From contig JAHCJK010000010.1 in the NCBI GenBank assembly GCA_026184295.1, positions 1-61,211 on the forward strand: DNA of 61,211 nt. The letters run 5' to 3'. The position numbers and the translations under genes are program-made. Shown here piece after piece: positions 1-8,509 of this stretch. The notes under the pieces are model-generated. The model was not told the origin of the DNA and did not search any database. It saw only the letters and a program-made list of their open reading frames with translations. Origin of the DNA: Planctomycetota bacterium (lineage in GTDB: Bacteria; Planctomycetota; SZUA-567; H5-PLA8). Position 1 is the stretch's first letter, and every line of letters starts with the position of its first letter.

Positions 1-278
1 CCTGGGAAGGACCCTTCTGGGCCAAGCGCCTGGCCAAGACGCCCACGACGGCGGCGATTTCGCCGAAGCTTTACACCGGCGAACTGATGGCGGTCTCCCC
101 GCTCTTGGGCGCGTGCCTGGCCGCGCAGGTGCTCTCGGAAAAGCTTGCCGGTTGTGGCCTGCCGCAGCCCAAGGGCCTGGGGGATCAGTTCCCGGCCTCG
201 GGCCCGTTCGCGACCTCGTTCTGCGGGGCCATCGACCCGCTTGCGTCGGCCGGCATCGTCGCGCTGGCGAAGGCCTGA
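1..278 (+). CDS. C-terminal fragment of an unidentified protein
   Basis: An open frame runs in from the left edge (reading from base 3) and stops at TGA 276-278, giving about 91 residues with no start inside the window. The visible part is rich in Ala, Gly and Pro, with a central Leu/Ala-rich stretch and two isolated cysteines. I do not recognise a family. Most of the protein lies outside the window. The downstream gene appears to have its own promoter, so they need not be co-transcribed. Confidence 0.6.
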   Translation, partial: WEGPFWAKRLAKTPTTAAISPKLYTGELMAVSPLLGACLAAQVLSEKLAGCGLPQPKGLGDQFPASGPFATSFCGAIDPLASAGIVALAKA

Positions 279-390
279 CGCTGCACAGGGGCAGCGCGCG
301 GGAACATTTCTTGTCCCTGAATACTTGACAGTGCCCAAAGGCTTGTTCCATCGCGGCATCAAAATCGCGGTTGAAGTTTGCGGCCGACGC

Positions 391-419
391 TTGCCTGTTC
401 CCAAAAATGCGAATAGATT
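391..419 (+). promoter_or_regulatory. Putative sigma-70-type promoter, leaderless
   Basis: TTGCCT (391-396), a 17-base spacer, then TAGATT (414-419). The expected transcription start falls at or next to the ATG at 426, and no clear Shine-Dalgarno sequence precedes that ATG. The same -35 (TTGCCT) and spacing occur before the gene at 10706. Confidence 0.5.
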
Positions 420-425
420 GAAGTC

Positions 426-1094
426 ATGAGCGCGCGCGGGCCCGCCTCGTCTCCGTCCCACGGCCACGATATCCTGGCCCGGTATCTGCATGCATACGCA
501 AATGCCCGTCAGATGAGCGACATCGAGCGCCCGTGGGGCCTCGGTGACGACGCGCTGGACGGCGTCTGGTCGCGCCTGGTGGACGCGCTGGCGAGCGACC
601 CCGAGCGCCTCGACCGGCTGATCGCCGAAGAGTTGACCGAGAAAGACCGCGCGCAGATCGCGGAGACGCTCACGCCGCTCCTTTTTGCCATGCCGCTGCG
701 GGCCTACCCGAGCGAACTGCGTGCGCTGCGCGCGGGGGCGCGGCTGGTGATCTCGATGCGCCACTTCGTCAGCGCCGAGTCGCTTCCCAAGCCCGAAAAG
801 GCCGCCTCGAGCGCGCTCAGCATCGCCAAGACGCATCCGGTCAAAGGGAAGGGCAAGAGCCAGGGCGGCCACGGCGACGAACCGATCGGCTACCTGCCCG
901 CGTCGCTTACGCCCGCGTTTGAAAAGTACCTGCGCCGCACGCTCTCGTTCGAAGACGCGCAGACTCGCCGCGAAGTGACGGTCTCCAGCGGGGGCCGCCG
1001 CCGGCGCGTGCGCGTGACCCTGCTCGCCCACGGCCGCGGCGTCTTGATCCGCTTCCTCGTCCGCCTGGCCTCGCCCGCCGAACAGGGGCTGTAG
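426..1094 (+). CDS. Hypothetical protein, 222 aa
   Basis: I do not recognise this protein. It has no signal peptide or membrane helix. The first 130 residues are mostly charged and predicted helical. A Lys/Gly-rich linker follows around residues 138-155, and the C-terminus has a strongly basic patch (GGRRRRVRV near residue 200) inside what looks like a beta-rich segment. The basic tail could bind nucleic acid, but that is speculation. The ATG at 426 sits directly after a promoter-like element and lacks a good ribosome binding site, which fits leaderless translation. It stands alone: the next gene is convergent, with a long inverted repeat between. Confidence 0.65.
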   Translation: MSARGPASSPSHGHDILARYLHAYANARQMSDIERPWGLGDDALDGVWSRLVDALASDPERLDRLIAEELTEKDRAQIAETLTPLLFAMPLRAYPSELRALRAGARLVISMRHFVSAESLPKPEKAASSALSIAKTHPVKGKGKSQGGHGDEPIGYLPASLTPAFEKYLRRTLSFEDAQTRREVTVSSGGRRRRVRVTLLAHGRGVLIRFLVRLASPAEQGL

Positions 1095-1129
1095 GGTTCT
1101 CGTCCAAAATCTGCGTGCTTGGGATTGCG

Positions 1130-1279
1130 GCACGCCGCTTCGCATTCGCTCCGCAGCATGGCACCTGAATCGAGGCAAATCTACAAGCACCTAAGCGCAG
1201 GCCAACCTATAAAGCTTCGGTGCTTGTAGATTCGGAGTGCAGTGGTGCCATGCTGCGAAGCGAATGCGGAGCGGCGTGC
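1130..1279. repeat. Long imperfect inverted repeat, about 62-base arms
   Basis: Arm 1130-1191 pairs with arm 1219-1279 around a 27-base loop. Identical blocks include GCACGCCGCT, CGCAGCATGGCACC and AATCTACAAGCACC, with a few mismatches and a short unmatched stretch near the loop-proximal third. It lies between two convergent genes, so it may terminate transcription in both directions. Its length and mismatches also fit a MITE-like or REP-like dispersed element. There is no coding capacity and no obvious target-site duplication. Confidence 0.75.
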
Positions 1280-1291
1280 GGGTTGTTTGGA

Positions 1292-2173
1292 TTAAAAAAT
1301 CGTGAAGCCGCACTCGCGTTTGATCAGCGCGCGGTAGGCGGCGATCAGCTTTTTCGTGACGGGGCCCGGCTGGCCGTTTCCGACCGCGGTCTCGCCGATC
1401 TTCACCAGCGGCGTGAGTTCCCTCAACGAGCCGCTTAGGAAGGCCTCGCTGCATTCCTTCAGGTCCCACGGGCCGACGCCGGCGCGGGTGACGGGGATGC
1501 CCAGGCCTTCCGCGAGTTCCAGCGCCACCACCTGCGCGGTGCCGGGCAGGGCGCCGACGAGCTTCGGGTCGGGCGCGACGAGGCCGCCGTCTTTCACCAG
1601 CGTGATGTTGGAGGCCGAGCCTTCGCAGACGAGGCCGGAATTGTTGAGCAGGATGGCTTCGTCCACGCCGGCGGCGTCGGCTTCGCGGCGCGCGAAGATC
1701 TGTTCGATGTACGCGGTCGTCTTCAGGCTCGCGATGACCGACGATTCCTGGCGCCGAAAGCTGGCGACGATGGCCGTGACGCCGTGGGTGTAATCGCGCG
1801 CGGGGCGGCGGTGGTACTCGGTGGCGGTGATGGCCACGAAGGGCGTGAACGGTCCCTTGACCGACGGCCCGCGCGCGCCCGAGCCGCGCGTGACGGTCAT
1901 GCGCACGTTGGCTTCGCGGAACCCGCCCGCGTCCACGGCGTCCTGCATCCAGCGCTTCAGGGTCTTCGGCGGCGGGGCGTTCTCGAAGGCGAGCGTTTTG
2001 AAGCCGCCGGCCATGCGGGCGAGGTGTTCGTCCGCGCGGAAGAGCTTGGGCCCGTAGGCGTGCAGGGTCTCGAAGAGTCCGTCGCCGTAGAGGAACCCGC
2101 GGTCGGTGACGGGGACGACGGCCTGGGTTTCGGGGACGATCGTGCCGTTGATGCTGAAGATGGTGTCGCTCAT
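1292..2173 (-). CDS. pabC: Class IV aminotransferase, probable aminodeoxychorismate lyase (PabC-like)
   Basis: This is a PLP-dependent fold type IV enzyme of 293 residues, the usual size for the family. The PLP lysine is K151 in SLKTTAYIEQIF, and E184 in CEGSASNI is the expected residue beside the PLP ring nitrogen. The N-terminal GFLYGDGLFET block is typical. Class IV covers branched-chain aminotransferases, D-amino acid aminotransferases and 4-amino-4-deoxychorismate lyase, and sequence alone does not separate them well. I favour PabC because pabB lies just upstream on the same strand, so the pair would make p-aminobenzoate for folate. The start has AAAAGGA about six bases upstream. BCAT or DAAT remain possible. 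Confidence 0.75.
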   Translation of the reverse strand: MSDTIFSINGTIVPETQAVVPVTDRGFLYGDGLFETLHAYGPKLFRADEHLARMAGGFKTLAFENAPPPKTLKRWMQDAVDAGGFREANVRMTVTRGSGARGPSVKGPFTPFVAITATEYHRRPARDYTHGVTAIVASFRRQESSVIASLKTTAYIEQIFARREADAAGVDEAILLNNSGLVCEGSASNITLVKDGGLVAPDPKLVGALPGTAQVVALELAEGLGIPVTRAGVGPWDLKECSEAFLSGSLRELTPLVKIGETAVGNGQPGPVTKKLIAAYRALIKRECGFTIF

Positions 2174-2202
2174 GGAGTCCTTTTAAACAGGTTGCGTGGC
2201 GT

Positions 2203-2610
2203 TCAAGCGCCCAGTCTCTTTCGCAGATCCTCGATCCCGTCAAGCCATTCCTTGGGATCGTCTTCTTGCCAAAGGTCGAGCAATTCCGATTCCGGTTCGG
2301 TGATGCGTTGAATGGCGGTGAGTGCATCGCGAACAAGCGTCTCGGGCGGTGGGTTCGGATGGGATTCGACCCATTTATCCACCGATGCCGTGTATGAATT
2401 GCGAAGGCCCCATTGTCCCTTCAAACGAGCGATCACTTCGCAGGCGGCAAGTGCTTCGCACGCGGCGTCCGCGTCGAGGTATTCGTCCTCGGTGCTCAGG
2501 ACTTTTTTGATGGATTGCCGAACCATTTTCAGGTCCTTTGATTCCACAAAATCACCCGCCCAGTCGCAAGCGGTATCGTTGTCGAAGGCGTGCGCGCCCC
2601 AAGCACCCAT
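2203..2610 (-). CDS. DUF4259 domain protein
   Basis: A 135-residue acidic cytoplasmic protein. Its N-terminal MGAWG-AFDND-A-DW pattern is characteristic of the DUF4259 family, whose function is unknown. The rest is helical and rich in Glu/Asp/Leu. GGAG lies seven to eight bases before the ATG at 2610. It sits between pabB and the pabC-like gene with gaps of about 30 bases on either side, so it is probably co-transcribed with them. I see no functional link to folate synthesis. Confidence 0.8.
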   Translation of the reverse strand: MGAWGAHAFDNDTACDWAGDFVESKDLKMVRQSIKKVLSTEDEYLDADAACEALAACEVIARLKGQWGLRNSYTASVDKWVESHPNPPPETLVRDALTAIQRITEPESELLDLWQEDDPKEWLDGIEDLRKRLGA

Positions 2611-2642
2611 AGGCCTGCTCCTTTAGTGTTTCTAGATAGCAA

Positions 2643-4130
2643 TCATCCTACCGAGCGGTCTTTGCAGTCCGTTGACGAATGGACAGCCTTGAAAAACGCC
2701 GCCGCCTTCGCAAGCGTCTCGTCGTATTCCTTCGCCGGGTCGCTGTCGGCGACGATGCCGCCGCCGGCCTGGTACCACGCGCGGGCGCTGGCCTCGTCCA
2801 CCAGCGCGGTGCGGATGGCCAGATTCAGTTCCACGTCGCCGTCCGCGCCGATCCAGCCGATGGCTCCGCAGTACGGCCCGCGGCGGGTGGGCTCCAGTTC
2901 CTCGATGATCTGCATGGCGCGAATCTTCGGCGCGCCGGTGACGCTGCCGCCGGGGAACATCGCGCGGAGCAGGTCGCGGACGCCGCGGCGGTGGTGCAGG
3001 CGCCCGGCCACGCTCGCCACGCGGTGGTAGACGGTCGGATGCGCTTCCAGCGCGCCGGCGCTGACGACGCGCACCGAACCGTAGTCGCAGACGCGGCCCA
3101 GGTCGTTGCGCTCCAGATCGACGATCATGGTCAGCTCGGCGCGCTCCTTGGGGCTGGCTTCGAGTTCCGCGGCCAGGCGCGCGTCCTCGGCGGCATTTGC
3201 TCCGCGCGGGCGTGTGCCTTTGATGGGCCGGGTGAGGACCTCGCGGCTGCGCACGGAAACAAGGAGTTCCGGACTGATCGAACAGAGCGCGCGGCCCCCG
3301 GTCAGGCGCACGAACGCGCCGTAGCGCGCGGGACTCGCCTCGCGCAGCCTGCGGTAGAGTTCTCCCGCGGGCGCGTGCCATTCGGCCTCGAAACGCTGCG
3401 AGAGGTTCACCTGGTAGATGTCGCCGGCGGCGATGTACGCGAGCGCCTTCGCCAGCATGGCCTCGTAGGATGCGCGCGTAAAGGCCGAGCGGACGTTGCC
3501 GCCGTTCGCCGGATCGCTGGCCGGCAGCGGCGCGGAGGACGCCTGCGCGAGCAGCGCCTCGGCGCGCGCGCGCACGTAGCTTTCGCGTTCGCGAGCCGGC
3601 GTGCCGGCGGGGACGAGCCCGCAGGCCCACCACGATCCGTCCAGATGATCGAAGGCCAGGACGGTCTCGTGCCGCGCCAGGTACAGGTCGGGAAAGGGAA
3701 GGTCCGCGCTCGCGAGCTGCGGGAGGCGTTCGATCTCGCGGCCGAGGTCGTAGCCGAGCGCTCCGAACCAGCCGCCGCGGAAGGGCGGGCGGCGTTCGGG
3801 CGCGACGCGTTCGACGGGGGCGGCGCGGAGTTCCTTCAGTTCGCGGGCGAGCAGCGTGAAGGCGCGCGCTTCGACGCGTTCGGTCTCGCCGGCTTCGGTC
3901 ACGAGCGCCTGGCGGCCGGTGGCTTCGATCGTGCGGGTGGGGGCGAGCCCCAGGAAGCTCCAGGCGTCCACGCCGGCGGCGGCATCGCCCGAATCGAGCC
4001 AGAAGAAGCCGGGGACGTGCGCCAGGCGCGCGGCGGCTTCGGCCGGGCGGCCGGGCAGCAGGCCGGTGGAACCCAGCCGCGCCGAGCACGGGACGCAGGG
4101 GCGCGGGCGGTCGATGCGGGAAAGGCCCAT
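2643..4130 (-). CDS. pabB: Aminodeoxychorismate synthase component I (PabB)
   Basis: A chorismate-binding enzyme of the TrpE/PabB/MenF superfamily, 495 residues. The C-terminal half has the expected blocks in order: GDIYQVNLSQRF (about 237-248), RPIKGTRPRG (301-310), ELTMIVDLERNDLG, FPGGSVTGAPK and a final AIRTALV. In the PIKGT block, lysine 304 replaces the alanine of anthranilate synthase. That lysine forms the covalent intermediate in PabB, so I assign PabB over TrpE. It would aminate chorismate to 4-amino-4-deoxychorismate with a PabA glutaminase that is not in this window. The exact start is uncertain: the first residues look atypical and a later start is possible. Confidence 0.88.
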   Translation of the reverse strand: MGLSRIDRPRPCVPCSARLGSTGLLPGRPAEAAARLAHVPGFFWLDSGDAAAGVDAWSFLGLAPTRTIEATGRQALVTEAGETERVEARAFTLLARELKELRAAPVERVAPERRPPFRGGWFGALGYDLGREIERLPQLASADLPFPDLYLARHETVLAFDHLDGSWWACGLVPAGTPARERESYVRARAEALLAQASSAPLPASDPANGGNVRSAFTRASYEAMLAKALAYIAAGDIYQVNLSQRFEAEWHAPAGELYRRLREASPARYGAFVRLTGGRALCSISPELLVSVRSREVLTRPIKGTRPRGANAAEDARLAAELEASPKERAELTMIVDLERNDLGRVCDYGSVRVVSAGALEAHPTVYHRVASVAGRLHHRRGVRDLLRAMFPGGSVTGAPKIRAMQIIEELEPTRRGPYCGAIGWIGADGDVELNLAIRTALVDEASARAWYQAGGGIVADSDPAKEYDETLAKAAAFFKAVHSSTDCKDRSVG

Positions 4131-4357
4131 GCCGGTAGTTTGGCGGGCGCGCCCGAAGTTTCAAATGGGATCGCGGGATTCAAAATCCGCGCAAAGTGCC
4201 TGGGCCTGCCTTGACGCTTTAACGAAAAATTCATACAAAGGGTTTTAGGCCTGCCGACCCCTTCAGGGGGGCCGTCCGGCGCCGGTCCAGCCGGCGCATT
4301 TTCATTTGCGTTGCGGACTTGCGTCGTGCGTCGCTCCTCGGCGGCCAGGGAGGGTGC
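4131..4357. promoter_or_regulatory. Divergent intergenic region with hairpin
   Basis: A 227-base gap between divergent pabB and the peptidase gene. It holds an AT-rich stretch with TTGACG at 4211-4216 and CATACA at 4232-4237 (spacing only 15, so a weak promoter call). A GC hairpin follows, with arms GCGCCGG (4279-4285) and CCGGCGC (4291-4297), then ATTTTCATTT. The hairpin would lie in the leader of the peptidase transcript. Confidence 0.4.
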
Positions 4358-6460
4358 ATGAGCGTCGATCTGTCCAAGCGGCTTGAAGCCGCGGCCGAAC
4401 TCGTTTCCGAAAACAGCCTGCTGGACCTGACGCGGCTGATCTGGGAGACGGATCGCGCCTACACGTTCCCCGCCTTTCACGCCACGGCCCGCCACGTCAG
4501 CGCCAAGCTGCGCGAATGGGGCGTGCGCCCGCGCACGTTCGAGATTCCCGCCGACGGCAAGACGATTCTGGGCGACTGGAAGATGCCGCTGGGCTGGGAC
4601 TGCGGCGGCGCGACGCTGGAAATCTACGATCCCTTCGAAGAGCGCGGGCGCGTGCTCGCCGACCGCAAGAAGGTCAACACCTGCGTGATCATGTGGTCGG
4701 GGCCGACGCCGCCGGAAGGCATCACCGCCTCGGTCGTGCGCATCGCCGACGAGAAGGACCTATCCGCGCGCCTGAACGAAGTGAAGGGCAAGATCGTCTA
4801 CACGCCCGCCAATCCGCGCGAATTCAAGAAGAGGCTCGCCTCCGCCGGCGCGCTGGCGGTGGTGACGAGCTGGTGCCGGAACGCGCACCTGATCCCCGAC
4901 GCCACGTTCTGGGTCAATGCCTGGTCCGACGATCCCGGCGGCTGGGCCTTTCACGCCGGCGACGCGCCGCTGCCCGGGATGGTCGTCAGCCCGCAGACCG
5001 GCGTGGACCTGGACGTGTTGCTCGACCGCGGCCCCGTGAAGCTGCGCATGAAGATCGACGCCAAGTACATGGAAACGACGATGCCCGTCGTCTGCGGGTA
5101 CATCGACGCGCCGCTGCAGGAAGAAGTCCTGGCCATCGGCCACGCCATGGAACAGGGCGCCAACGACAACGCCTCCGCCTGCGCGGTGATTCTCGAGTCG
5201 CTGCGCGTGCTCCAGGACGCGACGCAAAAGGGCGCGCTCGCGCCGCTCAAGCGCGCCGTGCGCGGCATCCTGACCAACGAATGTTACGGCACCGTGGGCT
5301 TCGCGGCGCTCAATCCGGGCATCCTGCGGCGCGTGCAGGCGGGCGTGAACTTCGATTCGCTGGGGCGCGCGTCGGAGTCCGTGGACGCAAAGTACAAGCA
5401 CCACCGCTGCCCCGACGCGGGCGCGTCCGTCGCCGACACGCTGATGGCGCTGCTGCTCGAAAAGGCGCTCTCGAAATCGAACGTCTACGTCAAGCTGTAC
5501 GGCGACGAACCTTTCGCGCTCACCGACAACCATTACAACGATCCGGCCATCGGCGTGCACTGTCCCTACGTGGACAGCCAGGACCGCTGGTGGCACACGT
5601 CCATGGACACGATGGACCAGATCAGCGGGCGGAACCTGCACGTCTTCGCGACGGTCTCGGTCGCGTACCTGCATTTCCTCGCCACGGCCACGCTGCCGGA
5701 GGCCCTGTGGCTGGCGCATCGGACCGTGGAGCGCTTCGGCGTGCGGCTCGAAACGATCGCCAGCGCGGCCGCGGCAGGGCTGGAAGGCTGCGAGGACAAG
5801 GCGCTGCTGCTCGCGCGCGTCTTCGACCGGCTGGATTACACCAAGGAGATCGCCGACCGCGCGATCATGTCGGCCAAGCGCTTCATGCTGCGCGAAGAGC
5901 GCGCCCAGGGGCACTTGGCGCTGCTCAAGGTCCAGCGGCACGTGCGGCGGCTCCTCGATCTCCAGAAGCGCCGCCTGCGCGAACTCGCCGGCTGCGACGC
6001 CGGCGCGCTTCCCGCGCTGACCGGTTATGACGACATCGCCGGGCTGCGCCCGTTCAAGACCTTCATCGGCACGCCGACCTACGACAGCGTGCCGCCTGCC
6101 GAACGCGCTTCCATTCCCTCGCCGGTCTGGAACGCGTACCTGCACTGCGCCGTCTTCTGGGCCGATGGAAAACATACGTTCGCGGACATCGCGCGGCGCG
6201 TGCGCTACGAATTCGACGACGAGAAGGACCGGACGGAGAGCCTCGCGGCGCACTTCCGCTTCATGGGCGCGCACGGGCTCGTCGCCTGGCTGAACCCGGG
6301 CGATCCGATCCCCAAGCCGCCCAAGCCGGAAAAGAAGAGCGCCGCGGGGGAGGCCCACGACGACAGCCCGCGCGAGGACGACCACGGCGGCCCCGCGGAC
6401 GAGCCGGAGGCCGCGGCCGAGACGCCCGAGGAAGAAGCGAACGAAGCCGACGCCCACTAA
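4358..6460 (+). CDS. M28-like zinc metallopeptidase, cytoplasmic
   Basis: About 700 residues. The core from roughly residue 230 to 420 resembles the M28 aminopeptidase fold: AIGHAMEQGANDNASA (zinc His and bridging Asp), TNECYGTVGF (catalytic/zinc Glu), a VNFDSLG block and HTSMDTMDQI (last His). A beta-rich insert at about 90-220 may be a PA-like domain. The aspartate usually found two residues after the first histidine is not in its normal place, so substrate class is uncertain. There is no signal peptide. The C-terminal 40 residues are acidic and low-complexity. I use the ATG at 4358 because AGGGAGG lies just upstream; the in-frame ATG at 4319 lacks this. The next gene starts 12 bases after the stop. 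Confidence 0.75.
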   Translation: MSVDLSKRLEAAAELVSENSLLDLTRLIWETDRAYTFPAFHATARHVSAKLREWGVRPRTFEIPADGKTILGDWKMPLGWDCGGATLEIYDPFEERGRVLADRKKVNTCVIMWSGPTPPEGITASVVRIADEKDLSARLNEVKGKIVYTPANPREFKKRLASAGALAVVTSWCRNAHLIPDATFWVNAWSDDPGGWAFHAGDAPLPGMVVSPQTGVDLDVLLDRGPVKLRMKIDAKYMETTMPVVCGYIDAPLQEEVLAIGHAMEQGANDNASACAVILESLRVLQDATQKGALAPLKRAVRGILTNECYGTVGFAALNPGILRRVQAGVNFDSLGRASESVDAKYKHHRCPDAGASVADTLMALLLEKALSKSNVYVKLYGDEPFALTDNHYNDPAIGVHCPYVDSQDRWWHTSMDTMDQISGRNLHVFATVSVAYLHFLATATLPEALWLAHRTVERFGVRLETIASAAAAGLEGCEDKALLLARVFDRLDYTKEIADRAIMSAKRFMLREERAQGHLALLKVQRHVRRLLDLQKRRLRELAGCDAGALPALTGYDDIAGLRPFKTFIGTPTYDSVPPAERASIPSPVWNAYLHCAVFWADGKHTFADIARRVRYEFDDEKDRTESLAAHFRFMGAHGLVAWLNPGDPIPKPPKPEKKSAAGEAHDDSPREDDHGGPADEPEAAAETPEEEANEADAH

Positions 6461-6472
6461 GCGAGGCATGCG

Positions 6473-7093
6473 ATGGCAGGCAGGGACGATCCGTTTGTCC
6501 GCGCGGACGGCAAGCCGCCCAACCGGCTGCTAAGGGCCCTGCGCCGCCACGCGTGGTGGATGCTGCTGCTGGCGCTGGCCGCGGCGCTGCTGGCGGCGCG
6601 CGAACAAGGCCTCCTGGAACTCGAACGCTGCACGTTTACCCCCAAGTCGCTGATCCATATCCCCAGCCGCACCGCCGAAGCCGTCGCGTGGAAAGAAGGC
6701 GAAGCCTTCGCGCCGCACCCGTACGCGCTGGAGATCGACGCGGGCGGCGACGAGGGCCTGCGTGAAGGCCTGCGCGGCGCGCTGAAGGACTTGAACGGTC
6801 TGGAGCCCCAAGGCTACGGCGGCGCATTGAAGCTCGAAGTGGTGAAGGCGGAGTACACGGGACGGTACTGGATGCCCTATAAGAAGGAGGGCCAGGCGGC
6901 CGTGCAGGTGCGCGTCTCAGGTACGCTGGAGACGAAAAAGAAGCGCCTGGCCTACGCCGCGGAGTACCAAGCCACGATCGCGTTCACCGTCGAAGGGCCG
7001 TGCTCGGTGCGCGGGCTGAAGCGCAAACTCGGATCGGTGCTGGGCACGGCGGTCAACGAGGACGTGAGCGCGCACCTGCTGCGCGGCGAGTGA
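6473..7093 (+). CDS. Hypothetical membrane-anchored protein, 206 aa
   Basis: I do not recognise this family. A basic N-terminus of about 25 residues is followed by one hydrophobic helix (about 25-45, WWMLLLALAAALLAA). The remainder is soluble with alternating hydrophobic residues that suggest a beta-sheet domain, presumably outside the membrane. The topology (single N-terminal anchor, small alpha/beta domain) is reminiscent of LptE-like or DUF-type lipoprotein folds, but there is no lipobox and I claim no homology. It follows the peptidase gene by 12 bases and is probably translated from the same mRNA. Confidence 0.65.
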   Translation: MAGRDDPFVRADGKPPNRLLRALRRHAWWMLLLALAAALLAAREQGLLELERCTFTPKSLIHIPSRTAEAVAWKEGEAFAPHPYALEIDAGGDEGLREGLRGALKDLNGLEPQGYGGALKLEVVKAEYTGRYWMPYKKEGQAAVQVRVSGTLETKKKRLAYAAEYQATIAFTVEGPCSVRGLKRKLGSVLGTAVNEDVSAHLLRGE

Positions 7094-7127
7094 GCCGGAA
7101 GCGCTGGGCGAACGCCCGCCGCGCGCC

Positions 7128-7133
7128 TATAAT
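7128..7133 (+). promoter_or_regulatory. -10 element TATAAT before eboE-like gene
   Basis: A perfect TATAAT stands out in very GC-rich sequence, 29 bases before the ATG at 7163. No convincing -35 hexamer is present at 16-18 bases upstream. Confidence 0.55.
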
Positions 7134-7162
7134 GCGCGGGCCAAGGGCACGCGGAGATTTCC

Positions 7163-8491
7163 ATGAGCACGATCCAGGCGCAGGGCCGGGCCGTCGAGCT
7201 GTCCTATTCCACGAACGTTCATCCGGCCGAATCGCTCGACGACCTCGTGCGGATCGTGAACGGCAACGTCGGGCCGGTGATGAAGGGCGCGCTCGGGCCG
7301 CAGCCGTCGTACGCCGTGAACCTGCGCCTGGGCATGAAGCAGGTGGACGAAATCCTCGACCACGGCCCGCTGCCCAGCACCAGCACGCTCTCCGATGCCA
7401 TCCTTTCCGCCGCCCCGACGCCCGGCTGCGAGAAACTCAAACAGGCCCTGGCGCAGCACAGCCTGCGCGTGGTCTCGGTGAACGGCTTCCCGGTGCTCGA
7501 TTTTCACGCCCCGCGCGTCAAGGAGATGGTCTACAGCCCGCCCTGGACCGACGGCGGCCGCTCGCTCTATACGCTTAAGATCGCGAAGGTGCTCACGCAC
7601 CTGATGGGCGAACGTTCCGAGGCCGCCGTCAGCGTGCCGACGGGGACCTTCAAGGGCTACACCGACAACGAAGAGATCAAGGCGCAGTGCGCGCACTTCC
7701 TCACCGAATGCGCCAAAGAACTGATGCGCCTGGAACGCCTGACCGGCAAGACGATCAAGCTCGGCCTCGAGCCCGAACCGTACACGACCGCCGAATCGAT
7801 GGACGAATTCCTCGAGTACTTCCACAAGTACATCCTCGTCGCCGCCGACGAGAAGTGGCCCAGCCAGCTCGGCGTCTCGGCGCAAAAGGCGGAAGAACTC
7901 GCGCGGAAGTTCATCACCGTCAACCTGGACCTCTGCCATTCGGCCGTCGAATTCGAAGACCCGCTGGAGGACCTGAAGCGCCTCCAGGCCGCGGGCATCT
8001 CGATCACCGGGCTGCATCTCTCGGCGGCGCTCAAACTGCCCGAGCCGGCGCAGAACGCCGCGGCGCTCGAACAGTTGCTGTCCATGAACGAGCCGCGCTA
8101 CCTGCACCAGGTTGTGGGGCGATTGCGCGACGGCGGGCTGGCGCGCTTCGAGGACCTGCCGGACCTCGACCGCCTGCGCACGCGCCCGCGCGGCTTCAAG
8201 ATCGCGGATTTCGAGGAACTGCGCTGCCACTTCCATGTGCCGCTCTTCGCCGCGTGGCCGGGACCTCTGGCCAGCACGCGCGACGGAGTCGGCCCCGCGG
8301 CGCGCTACGCCGCGAAGGAAGGCCTGACCGACAACCTGATCGTCGAGACCTACACCTGGGGCGTGCTGAACGACCTCGCGGCCAAGGGCGTGCCCGCCGC
8401 GAAGGAGATCGTCGGCAGCGGGCCCGCCGTGGACGTGAACGCGGGCCTGATGCGCGAGATTCAGTGGGCCAAGGCGGAGATCACCGCGTGA
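7163..8491 (+). CDS. eboE: EboE-family TIM-barrel protein
   Basis: 442 residues beginning LSYSTNVHPAESLDD, the recognisable start of the 'metabolite traffic protein EboE' family, a branch of the xylose isomerase-like (sugar phosphate isomerase/epimerase) superfamily. Further markers are VNGFPVLDFH, the KLGLEPEPYTT block (a metal-binding Glu position) and VNLDLCHSAVEFE. EboE belongs to the ebo cluster, linked in cyanobacteria, algae and bacteria to export or trafficking of a prenylated or cyclitol-derived metabolite. eboA, B, C and D are not found here. A phosphodiesterase of the type found in some ebo clusters lies two genes downstream. The biochemical reaction of EboE is not established. Confidence 0.8.
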   Translation: MSTIQAQGRAVELSYSTNVHPAESLDDLVRIVNGNVGPVMKGALGPQPSYAVNLRLGMKQVDEILDHGPLPSTSTLSDAILSAAPTPGCEKLKQALAQHSLRVVSVNGFPVLDFHAPRVKEMVYSPPWTDGGRSLYTLKIAKVLTHLMGERSEAAVSVPTGTFKGYTDNEEIKAQCAHFLTECAKELMRLERLTGKTIKLGLEPEPYTTAESMDEFLEYFHKYILVAADEKWPSQLGVSAQKAEELARKFITVNLDLCHSAVEFEDPLEDLKRLQAAGISITGLHLSAALKLPEPAQNAAALEQLLSMNEPRYLHQVVGRLRDGGLARFEDLPDLDRLRTRPRGFKIADFEELRCHFHVPLFAAWPGPLASTRDGVGPAARYAAKEGLTDNLIVETYTWGVLNDLAAKGVPAAKEIVGSGPAVDVNAGLMREIQWAKAEITA

Positions 8492-8509
8492 TTTCCCGGG
8501 TGGATATCT

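Noticed and set aside
1191..2336. Long minus-strand frame overlapping the class IV aminotransferase
   Set aside because: Its composition is Arg/His/Pro-rich and it matches no family, whereas the alternative frame has the full aminotransferase motifs.
4760..6469. 569-codon frame opposite the M28 peptidase
   Set aside because: GC-rich DNA leaves long antisense frames. This one is Arg/Val/Gly-rich without motifs, and the plus strand carries the zinc-site blocks.
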